Shown here piece after piece: positions 17,214 to 24,294 of a stretch of 36,740 bases of DNA; the stretch's first letter is position 1; every line of letters starts with the position of its first letter. The position numbers and the translations under genes are program-made. Origin of the DNA: Streptomyces spiramenti (lineage in GTDB: Bacteria > Actinomycetota > Actinomycetes > Streptomycetales > Streptomycetaceae); the NCBI RefSeq assembly GCF_012034385.1, contig NZ_JAAVJB010000030.1, forward strand, positions 1 through 36,740, read 5' to 3'. The notes beneath the pieces are model-generated. The model ran no database searches. It had not been told where the DNA came from and saw only the letters and a program-made list of their open reading frames with translations.

Positions 17214-19316
17214 TCAGACGGCTGCCGGAGTGGAGGACTCGTCGTCGGACCGCTCGGGGGCGGCGGGCTCCGCGTCCTCGCGCTGCGGCACCTTGGGCCA
17301 CCAGAAGCGCTCACCGCCGAGGTCGAGCGCGAGCGCCGGCACGAGGACCGTGCGGACCAGGAAGGTGTCGATGAGCACGCCGACTCCGACGATCACCCCC
17401 ATCTGGGCCATCGACACCAGGGGCAGGATCGCGAACACGGCGAAGGTTCCGGCGAGGACGAGCCCCGCGGAGGTGATCACCCCGCCCGTCTGGGCCAGCC
17501 CCACCAGGACGCCCCGCTGATGGCCGAGGAGTTGCACCTCCTCCCGGACGCGGTGCATCAGGAAGATGTTGTAGTCGATGCCCAGCGCCACCAGGAAGAC
17601 GAACCCGAGCAGCGGCATCGACCAGTCGATGCCCTCGTGGCCGTAGACGTGGGTGAACAGGAGGTTGGACGCGCCGAATGCCGCGAAGTAGGAGACCACC
17701 ACGGTCCCCAGCAGCAGGAGCGGGGCGACCAGCGAGCGGAGCAGGGCGATCAGCACCAGCAGCACCACCAGCAGCACCGCAGGAACCACCACCATCAGGT
17801 CGCGCTCGAAGGTGGTCTCCTTGTCCAGCGTCTGCGCGGTCGTGCCTCCCACCAGCGCGTCGGTGTCGGAACGCAGGTCGCGGACCGTGTCCAGCGCCTC
17901 CTCGCTGTCCGGGGTCCCGGACAGTACGGCCGCCAGCTGCGTCAGCTCGCCGTCCGCGCTGGTCGCGACCACCGTGACCGAGTCGACGCCCGGCAGCGCC
18001 CCGGCCTGCTCGACGACCGTGTCCACCTCGGAGGTCGGCGCGATCAGGATGGTGGGGTCACCCGAACCCGAGGGGTAGTGCTCGGAGAGCCGTTCCTGGG
18101 CGTGCACCGACTCCGGCGTCTCCTGGAACCAGCCGGACTGCGGCAGCCCCATCGAGGAGCCGAACATGTTGAGCGCGAGCACCGCCACGGCGGCGAGCGA
18201 GAGCACCCAGGACAGGCGGGGGCGTGCGGCGACGGCGTTGCCGACCCGCTCCCAGCGGTTGCCGGAGGGGGCGGGGTCGTCGAAGTGCGGGATCCGCGGC
18301 CAGAACACCCACCGGCCCGCCACGAGCAGCAGCGCGGGCAGCACCGTCACCATGGCGAGGAAGCCGAAGGCGATGCCGACGACGCCCAGCAGACCCATCG
18401 AGCGGGAGGAGTTCATGTCCGCCAGGGCCAGGCAGAGCAGACCGGCGGCGACGGTGGCCGCCGAGGCCATCACCGCGGGCAGGGTCCGGCGCAGCGCGGT
18501 GCGCATGGCCAGGTGCCGGTCCTCCTCCGCGCGCAGTTCCTCCCGGTAGCGGGCGATCAGCAGCAGGGCGTAGTCGGTGCCCACACCGAACACGAGCACC
18601 ATGAGGACGCCCGAGCTCTGCGGGTCGACCTGGAGCCCCGCGTACTCGGCGAGCAGATACGCCGCGACCTGGGTGAGCACCGCGGCGAAGGCCACCGCGA
18701 TCACGGGGAACAGCCAGAGCACCGGGCTGCGGTAGGTCAACAGCAGCAGCGCCACCACGATCAGAGCGGTGATGGACATCAGCGTCACGTCGAGGGACTC
18801 GAACACGGTGAAGGCGTCCGCCGTCGCACCGCCTGCACCTCCGACGAGTGCCTCCACCCCGGCGGGGTTGCCCGCTCCGGCGATCCCGCGGATCTCGTCG
18901 ATGCGCTCCGCCAGGAGCGCCTGGTCAGTGCCGGACAACGGCACCGACACGATCAGGGCCTCGCCGTCCTCGGAGGGCACCGCCTCCGGGACGGAGCCGC
19001 CCTCCGCGAGGTCGGCGTACTGCGACCGGTCCGTCTCGACCTTGGCGCGCGCCTCCTCGTCGAGGGCCCCGTCACTGGTGTAGACGACCACCGCCGGCAT
19101 CAGTTCGTCGGTCCTGAACTGCTCCAGCTGCGTGTTGACCTCGGCCGACTCCGCACCACGAGGCAGGAACGCGTTGGCGCTGGTGTCGGAGACGTCGGCG
19201 AGCTTGCCCGCGAGTGGTCCGAGCGCCATAGCTGCGATCAGCCAGGCCGCGAGTATCAACCACTTGCCGCGTCGTGCGGCAGGTACCGCGCTGCACCGGC
19301 TGAGCCATGTGCGCAT
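17214..19316 (-). CDS. MMPL/RND-type membrane exporter
   Basis: Encodes 700 aa from ATG at 19316 with AAGGAG about seven bases upstream. The layout is two repeats of one helix, a large extracytoplasmic loop and five helices. The first repeat has helix 1 at about 19-38 and a helix bundle at about 175-340, and the second begins near 375. Each repeat has an acidic-Tyr pair in a helix (GVGTDYALLLIAR and ALGIDYNIFLMHR), the proton-relay signature of MMPL proteins. The C-terminal tail is acidic. Actinomycete MMPL proteins export lipids or antibiotics, so here it could be a second enediyne efflux and self-resistance route beside the MFS pump. It follows the alpha/beta-hydrolase gene by 94 bases. Confidence 0.88.
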   Translation of the reverse strand: MRTWLSRCSAVPAARRGKWLILAAWLIAAMALGPLAGKLADVSDTSANAFLPRGAESAEVNTQLEQFRTDELMPAVVVYTSDGALDEEARAKVETDRSQYADLAEGGSVPEAVPSEDGEALIVSVPLSGTDQALLAERIDEIRGIAGAGNPAGVEALVGGAGGATADAFTVFESLDVTLMSITALIVVALLLLTYRSPVLWLFPVIAVAFAAVLTQVAAYLLAEYAGLQVDPQSSGVLMVLVFGVGTDYALLLIARYREELRAEEDRHLAMRTALRRTLPAVMASAATVAAGLLCLALADMNSSRSMGLLGVVGIAFGFLAMVTVLPALLLVAGRWVFWPRIPHFDDPAPSGNRWERVGNAVAARPRLSWVLSLAAVAVLALNMFGSSMGLPQSGWFQETPESVHAQERLSEHYPSGSGDPTILIAPTSEVDTVVEQAGALPGVDSVTVVATSADGELTQLAAVLSGTPDSEEALDTVRDLRSDTDALVGGTTAQTLDKETTFERDLMVVVPAVLLVVLLVLIALLRSLVAPLLLLGTVVVSYFAAFGASNLLFTHVYGHEGIDWSMPLLGFVFLVALGIDYNIFLMHRVREEVQLLGHQRGVLVGLAQTGGVITSAGLVLAGTFAVFAILPLVSMAQMGVIVGVGVLIDTFLVRTVLVPALALDLGGERFWWPKVPQREDAEPAAPERSDDESSTPAAV

Positions 19317-19410
19317 TGTCTACTCCTTGTCGGTCCGCTCACCACGAGCGGGCGAGCGGTGGTCCCGGGGGACTGGGGACGGTCTGGGGAAGGGCAGGCC
19401 GGGGCGGGGG

Positions 19411-20196
19411 TCACTTGGCGTAGAACGCGACCAGCTCGGGCGCGAGCGCGACGGGGTCGATCTCGATGCCCTGGCCCTTCAGGGTCTGGAGCTCGCCGTT
19501 GGCGAGCGCCTCGGCGGTGGCGCGCGCCCCGGCGTGGAGCCACGGCGGGGTCTGGTCGCCGTGGGCGACCAGCACCGGGGTGGTGACGGCGCCGAGCTCC
19601 TCGGTCGGCAGCGAGAAGTCACCGAGCAGCGCGGTGTCGTAGGCCAGGGTGTGGGCCAGGCTCTCCAGCCCGCCCCAGAAGGGGGCCGCCCGCATTCCGG
19701 CGACGGCCTCGGCGGGGGCGCCCATGGCCCTGGTCATGAACAGCTCGACGGCGTCGCCGCGTCGGTCGGTGGCGGCCAGCTCCTCCAGCTCGGCGCGGAA
19801 CCCCTCGGGAGGACGGGGGCCGGTCTCGTCCACCACGAACGGCGGGTCGTAGACGACCACGCGGGAGAAGGAGACCCCGGCGGCGGCGGCCTTCAGCGCG
19901 AGGGCGCCCCCGGCCGAGAGGCCGAAGACGTTCACCTCGCCGCCGGCGGCCTCGGCGAGGGCCGCGAGGTCCTCCACCTCGCGCTGGGTGGTGTAGGTGT
20001 CGGCGTCGCCACTGTCGCCGCGGCCCCGCCGGTCGTAGTTGTAGACGGTGTGGTGCGGGCTGAGTGCCTCGGCGAGCTGCGTCATCGTCGGGTGGTGGCG
20101 GCGGCTGAACGAGCCGCCCACCAGGATGACGGGGGTGCCGGTGCCGGTGCTGTCGTAGGCGATCGGGGTGCCGTCGGCCGATTCAACGGTGCTCAT
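19411..20196 (-). CDS. Alpha/beta-hydrolase-fold protein lacking the usual catalytic histidine
   Basis: Encodes 261 aa from ATG at 20196 with GGAGC five bases upstream. It has a typical alpha/beta-hydrolase core: VGGSF oxyanion segment, NYDRRGRGDSG, nucleophile elbow GLSAGG with Ser94, and acid in AHGDQTPP. In close relatives the strand after the acid loop ends in a GQTHD-like motif supplying the base. Here it reads LKGQGIEIDP (residues about 239-248), so the His position is Ile/Glu and no other His lies nearby. It may therefore be a non-hydrolytic binding protein, or use a different base. First gene of the MMPL operon, divergent from the transposase-like gene. Role in the pathway unknown. 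Confidence 0.8.
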   Translation of the reverse strand: MSTVESADGTPIAYDSTGTGTPVILVGGSFSRRHHPTMTQLAEALSPHHTVYNYDRRGRGDSGDADTYTTQREVEDLAALAEAAGGEVNVFGLSAGGALALKAAAAGVSFSRVVVYDPPFVVDETGPRPPEGFRAELEELAATDRRGDAVELFMTRAMGAPAEAVAGMRAAPFWGGLESLAHTLAYDTALLGDFSLPTEELGAVTTPVLVAHGDQTPPWLHAGARATAEALANGELQTLKGQGIEIDPVALAPELVAFYAK

Positions 20197-20502
20197 GGTG
20201 CTCCATGTGTTGCAGGTGGGAGACGCGCGGTGGGACGGCGCGGAACGCACGCGTGGTGACAGCGTGCGGGGCTCAATCATTCAGCCGGGCCCAGCGGTCG
20301 CGCATCTCCAAAACTGCTGTAACTCCTCTACCCGGCTCGCCCGCGGACGGCAGACTGGGGGTGCTCCGACGCGTGAACCTGCCCAAGTCGCAGGGGTGTT
20401 GACCGCCGCCCTGCGAAGTTGCGGGTCGTGGCTATTCTTTGGCGGTTGTCGGAGCGGTCGCGGTCAGCGACCGCGGTCGTTCGGTGGCGGAAGGAACGGA
20501 AC
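20197..20502. promoter_or_regulatory. Divergent regulatory region between hydrolase and transposase-like regulator
   Basis: A 306-bp gene-free stretch between divergent starts. An A/T-richer patch at 20308-20325 (CAAAACTGCTGTAACT) is the best place for the minus-strand promoter. For the plus strand TATTCT at 20433-20438 could be a -10 element without a clear -35. A cluster of GCGGTC repeats follows at 20454-20479. No open frame here has credible coding bias. Confidence 0.5.
20454..20479. repeat. GCGGTC repeat cluster, possible operator
   Basis: GCGGTCG at 20454-20460, GCGGTCA at 20460-20466 and GCGGTCG at 20473-20479. CGGTCGC (20455-20461) and GCGACCG (20467-20473) also form an inverted repeat. 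The cluster lies in the leader of the transposase-like gene, just before its GGAAGGA ribosome site, where an autoregulatory operator would be expected. GC-rich background makes chance repeats possible. Confidence 0.35.
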
Positions 20503-21702
20503 ATGAACACTGGCGGTGTCGCGGCTGCGCACGGTCCCACGCTCTCGTACGCCGCCCCTCTCTTTGCGCACCTGCCTCGCGCCGACCAGCGCCGCTGGGC
20601 CCACGCCTACCTGACCGGCCTGGTGACGGCGCCCGGCAAGAAGACCGTGCGCAGCCTCGCGGCGGCGGTGACCGACTCGCCGACCGCCTCGCAGTCGCTC
20701 CACCAGTTCATCAACACCAGCCCCTGGGAATGGGCGCCGACCCGCCGCGTCCTCGCGGACTGGGTGGAGCCGCGGATGGACGCGCGCGCCTGGACCGTGG
20801 ACGTGGCGCTGCTCCGCAAGCGGGGCCCCCACTCCTGCGGCGTGCACCGCCGGTTCGTGAGCTCCACCGGACGGTCCGCCGTGTGCCAGCTGGGGGTCGG
20901 CATGTTCCTGACCGGGCCGGAGTGCGCCGTCCCGGTGGACTGGCAGCTGCTGCTCCCCGGTCCCTGGGACCTCGACCGCGACCGCCGCCACCGGGTCCGG
21001 GTGCCGGACGAGGTGCACGTGCCGACCATCGAGCACACCGTGATGTCGATGATCGACAACCTCGCCCACCTCGCCGGGCCCCGGTTACCGGTGGTCGCCG
21101 ACCTCAGCGGCTGCAACGACGCGGAGCGCGTCGTGCGGACCCTCAGCCGGCGGGGCCTGGACTTCATGGTCGCCGTCCCCGACGGCTTCCGCGTCATGCT
21201 CGGCAGACGCCCCGGCCGCGGTGCCACCGCCCGTCCCGGCGTCGAGGTCTCCGCGCGTAGCCTCTTCCACCTCGGGGCCGAGGGAGTACCGGCCCAGCAG
21301 CCACCCACCGACGGCACCCCGCAGGCGGTGACGGTCAGCCAGGTGGGTGTCCCCGGTCTCGTCGCCGAGCGGGCCGCCGCCCCACACGTCCTGCTCGCGG
21401 TGCCCGGCCGGCGTCATCAACGGCTCTGGCTGACCTCCCTGGCGGACCGTTCGATCGAGGTGCACACGACACTCTTGAACACCCCGCGGGTCAGTCGACT
21501 GGCGGTGCGTCGGCTGGCCGCGGAGTTCGGCATGGCGGACTTCGAGGGCCGCTCGTACCCGGGTTGGCACCACCACATGACCATGGTGTCCGCCGCGTAC
21601 GCCTACTGCGTCCTGGGTGCGGCGGCGCCGCGCCCTCTACCCTGGTCGCATGCTGAAGCACACCTACGTGGGGCAGGAGTGCAACCTGGCGCGCTCCCTT
21701 GA
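20503..21702 (+). CDS. Degenerate IS701-like transposase, probably domesticated; carries a TTA codon
   Basis: Encodes 399 aa from ATG at 20503 with GGAAGGA upstream. The body follows IS701-family DDE transposases: KRGPHSCGVHRRF, CQLGVGMFLTGP, VVADLSGCNDAERVV, and FEGRSYPGWHHHMTMV near the end. The first and second acidic positions are present, but the segment that in active members carries the final Glu (the Tyr-Arg-Glu/Lys signature just before the GLxxFEGRS motif) is missing. The two flanks are joined as RLAVRRLAAEFGMADFEG. No terminal inverted repeats or target duplication were seen, and the base composition matches its neighbours. Codon 195 (21085-21087) is TTA, so translation should need the bldA tRNA. 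Its end overlaps the HxlR gene by 53 bases. Likely an old transposase kept as a DNA-binding regulator. A plain decayed relic is the alternative. Confidence 0.72.
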   Translation: MNTGGVAAAHGPTLSYAAPLFAHLPRADQRRWAHAYLTGLVTAPGKKTVRSLAAAVTDSPTASQSLHQFINTSPWEWAPTRRVLADWVEPRMDARAWTVDVALLRKRGPHSCGVHRRFVSSTGRSAVCQLGVGMFLTGPECAVPVDWQLLLPGPWDLDRDRRHRVRVPDEVHVPTIEHTVMSMIDNLAHLAGPRLPVVADLSGCNDAERVVRTLSRRGLDFMVAVPDGFRVMLGRRPGRGATARPGVEVSARSLFHLGAEGVPAQQPPTDGTPQAVTVSQVGVPGLVAERAAAPHVLLAVPGRRHQRLWLTSLADRSIEVHTTLLNTPRVSRLAVRRLAAEFGMADFEGRSYPGWHHHMTMVSAAYAYCVLGAAAPRPLPWSHAEAHLRGAGVQPGALP

Positions 21703-22090
21703 GGTCGTCGGGGAACGCTGGACGCTCCTGATCGTGCGGTCGGCGCTGCTCGGCACCCGGCGGTTCGAGGGCTTCACCGAGGAGCTCGACATCGCCCGCA
21801 ACACCCTCAACAAGCGGCTGCGCCGCCTGATGGAGCACGGCGTCCTGGAGCGCGTCCCCTACCAGGAGCGCCCGCCCCGCTTCGACTACGTCCTCACCCC
21901 GTCCGGCCGGGACCTGGCCCACGCGGTGATCGCGCTGACCCAGTGGGCCGAGCAGCGGCTGCCGGGGGTCTCCGCGCCGCCGATCGACCCCGCCCACCGC
22001 GGCTGCGGCGGCGCCGTGCGGGTCGAGCTCCGCTGTGCGGAGTGCGGCGCCCGGCTGCACGCCGAGGACGTGGCCGTGGGCGACGACTGA
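21650..22090 (+). CDS. sgcE1: HxlR-family winged-helix regulator (SgcE1-like)
   Basis: Encodes 146 aa from ATG at 21650. This start matches the family N-terminus (conserved Cys11 in GQECNLARSLEVVGERW), and no AGGAGG-type site precedes it, while TACCCT ends six bases before the ATG. A leaderless mRNA is plausible. The winged-helix core is at residues 10-100. A Cys-rich tail (CGGAVRVELRCAECGA) looks like a small zinc site. The C-1027 cluster has an HxlR protein, SgcE1, beside its warhead genes, and published work on that homologue reports that inactivating it did not change C-1027 yield. The position just ahead of E2-E3-E4-E5-PKSE agrees with this assignment. Confidence 0.87.
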   Translation: MLKHTYVGQECNLARSLEVVGERWTLLIVRSALLGTRRFEGFTEELDIARNTLNKRLRRLMEHGVLERVPYQERPPRFDYVLTPSGRDLAHAVIALTQWAEQRLPGVSAPPIDPAHRGCGGAVRVELRCAECGARLHAEDVAVGDD

Positions 22091-22242
22091 CGTCACGACT
22101 CGAACAGGCCGCCGTTCAGGCCGACCCCGACACCGACCGCGCCGCGGCGGAGCCCCCTCGGCACGTCGGGAGATGCCCGCCGTCCGCTCCCGTCCCACCA
22201 TGAGGCCGCTGGTGTGGCGAGCGAATCGAGCGGAGGCCGGAC

Positions 22243-23235
22243 ATGGCAGGAGTCATCGGAGCGGTCCGTAGGACGGTGACGGCCCCGTCGCTGTCCCGGG
22301 TGACGCCGGAGGGCCGCGGCTTCCCCGGCGGGGACACCCCGGTCGCACGGCGACTGGGGGCCATCCCGCAGGCGGTGGTCTGCGGCTTCGAGTGGGGCAT
22401 CGCGGACGGCTCGCCCGCGGAGACCGCCGCCCGACTCGCGCTGGTCGCGCCGGAGGCCCGGGGGTTCGCCTACGAGGGTGCCACGATGGCCTGCGTGATC
22501 AGGGACGCCATGGGCCCCGCCCGCCACCGCACCCGTGCGCTGCTCGACGGAGCGGGCCGTCCCCACATCCTGCTCAACCACATCGGGATCGGCTTCGCCA
22601 TGGCCCGGCTCCCCCGTGCCGTCTGGCGCCGCGCGGTGCCGCGCTTCACCGAGCCGTGGGCGTACCCGCGGATGAGCTGGCTGGCGGTGGACGGATACGG
22701 CTTCGACCGCGCCTACTTCGACAACCGCCGCTGGATCGACTCCCAGCACCGCCCCCGGCGCTACGCCTGGGAGGGCGACGCGGAGTACTTCCCGCGCGCG
22801 GTGGACCAGGGCGTCGGCCGAGCCCTGTGGTTCGTGCACGGCGCCCGGCCGCAGGACGTGGCATCCGCCGTTCACCGGTTCGCGTTCGACCGGCGGGCGG
22901 ACCTGTGGAGCGGCGTCGGCCTCGCCGCCACGTTCGCCGGCGGCGCGAGCGCGTCCGCACTGTCGGCGCTGCGGGACGACGCGGGCAGATGGACGGGTCA
23001 CCTGCGCCAGGGAGCGGTCTTCGCGGCGAAGGCACGGCACCTCGCCGGCCACGTCCCCGAGCACACCACCGGTGCGACGCGGGTGCTGACCGGTCTGACG
23101 GTGGAGGCGGCGGCGGCGTTCGCCGACGACTGCGGCGACGCACTCGGCCCCGCGACAACCGGCGTCCCGGTCTACGAGCAGTGGCGCACCGCGGTCCGAC
23201 TGCGTTCGGACCGTTTCTCCGCATCCCAGAAGTAG
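22243..23235 (+). CDS. sgcE2: Enediyne DUF1702-like protein, first paralogue (E2 position)
   Basis: Encodes 330 aa from ATG at 22243 with GGAGG six bases upstream. It shares with the next gene the motifs RGFAYEGA, GIGxAMARLPR, LDGYGF and VDQGxGRALWFVxGA, so the two are tandem paralogues. The family (UnbL/DUF1702) is found almost only in enediyne warhead cassettes. It is needed for core formation, but its reaction is unknown. The protein has no signal peptide or membrane helix. It opens the warhead operon, 152 bases after the HxlR gene. The assignment to E2 rather than E3 rests on gene order. Confidence 0.82.
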   Translation: MAGVIGAVRRTVTAPSLSRVTPEGRGFPGGDTPVARRLGAIPQAVVCGFEWGIADGSPAETAARLALVAPEARGFAYEGATMACVIRDAMGPARHRTRALLDGAGRPHILLNHIGIGFAMARLPRAVWRRAVPRFTEPWAYPRMSWLAVDGYGFDRAYFDNRRWIDSQHRPRRYAWEGDAEYFPRAVDQGVGRALWFVHGARPQDVASAVHRFAFDRRADLWSGVGLAATFAGGASASALSALRDDAGRWTGHLRQGAVFAAKARHLAGHVPEHTTGATRVLTGLTVEAAAAFADDCGDALGPATTGVPVYEQWRTAVRLRSDRFSASQK

Positions 23236-23263
23236 GTGAACCCCGTTCGGGGCCTCTACTTTT
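23230..23263 (+). terminator. Intercistronic hairpin followed by TTTT
   Basis: AAGTAG (23230-23235, including the stop codon of the E2-like gene) pairs with CTACTT (23256-23261), and inside it CCCCG (23241-23245) pairs with CGGGG (23248-23252). A short T run (23260-23263) follows. It resembles an intrinsic terminator or attenuator placed between the two DUF1702 genes, and may partly stop transcription or mark a processing site ahead of E3-E4-E5-PKSE. Confidence 0.55.
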
Positions 23264-23307
23264 CGATGGTGGTCCGCAAAACCGTCCAATGAAAGGCGGT
23301 GATCGTC

Positions 23308-24294
23308 ATGCCCTCCTTCGCGGGAGTAATGAGGAGCAGGTTGCTGACTCCGTCCCCGGCGGAGACGAACCTGGAAAAGAGGGGGTTCCATCTGAAGAGC
23401 GAGGAAGCGCGTACGAACCTGGAGACCGTCGGGAAGGTGTTCCTCTCCGGATTCTCTCTCGCGGTCGGTTCCGGTTCGGTCGGGGAGTTGGAGAGATCCC
23501 TGGAGGAGATTCCGCGCGACTACCGGGGCTTCGCCTACGAGGGGGCCGGGATGGGCGCGACGGTGTACGACGCGCTGCCCGGTCACCGGGGTCGCCTGGC
23601 CGGGCTGCTCGCCGGGAACGGTCGGCGCCACGTCTACATGGTGTACGTCGGCATCGGCTGGGCGATGGCGCGGCTGCCCCGGTTCCGGTGGCCCGACGTG
23701 CGGCGCACCGACCCCCTGCTGCGTTGGTTGATTCTCGACGGATACGGGTTCCACCAGGCGTACTTCCGCACCGACCGGTACGTGCGGAACCCGGGCGAAC
23801 CCGTCCGGTTCAGCTGGGCGGGCGGGCCCGACGACGCCTCGGCGCGCGTCGTGGACCAGGGCATCGGCCGGGCGCTGTGGTTCGTCGGCGGCGCCTGCCC
23901 GGACCGGGTGGCGGCGCTCGTCGAGGCGTTCCCGGCGCACCGGCGGCCCGATCTCTACGCGGGGACCGGGCTGGCAGCGACCTACGCGGGCTCCGCGGAC
24001 GAGTCGGAGCTGCGGGCACTGGTCGCCCATGCGGGCGAGCACCGGTACCGCCTCGCACAGGGCGCCGCGTTCGCGGCCGAGGCCCGGCTGCTGGCCGGCA
24101 CCGAGGTGCCGCACACCGAGCGGGCGACCGCGGTGATCTGCGGGACGACCGCGGCGGAGGCGGCACGGCTCTGCACCGAGCTGAGGCCCGCCGGACCGCC
24201 ACTCCCCGGAACCACGGTGTACGAGGAGTGGCGTGACGGAATCGCGTCCGCCCTTGCCTCCCGAATTCCCCCCGGAAAGGAAGATTCAGCGTGA
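23308..24294 (+). CDS. sgcE3: Enediyne DUF1702/UnbL-like protein (E3 position)
   Basis: Encodes 328 aa from ATG at 23308. A GTG nine bases upstream is the other candidate, but its spacing to AAAGG would be only two bases. It is a paralogue of the preceding gene (shared RGFAYEGAGMG, GIGWAMARLPR, LDGYGF, VDQGIGRALWFVGGA). Cytoplasmic by sequence. UnbL proteins belong to the minimal set (UnbL, UnbV, UnbU, PKSE, thioesterase) common to 9- and 10-membered enediyne clusters. They act after or together with the PKS in core maturation, by an unknown reaction. The stop overlaps the start of the UnbV gene. Confidence 0.86.
   Translation: MPSFAGVMRSRLLTPSPAETNLEKRGFHLKSEEARTNLETVGKVFLSGFSLAVGSGSVGELERSLEEIPRDYRGFAYEGAGMGATVYDALPGHRGRLAGLLAGNGRRHVYMVYVGIGWAMARLPRFRWPDVRRTDPLLRWLILDGYGFHQAYFRTDRYVRNPGEPVRFSWAGGPDDASARVVDQGIGRALWFVGGACPDRVAALVEAFPAHRRPDLYAGTGLAATYAGSADESELRALVAHAGEHRYRLAQGAAFAAEARLLAGTEVPHTERATAVICGTTAAEAARLCTELRPAGPPLPGTTVYEEWRDGIASALASRIPPGKEDSA

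Noticed and set aside
20503..21702. Active IS701 insertion sequence
   Set aside because: No terminal inverted repeats or target duplication are visible, the last catalytic segment is missing, and the gene overlaps a resident regulator.
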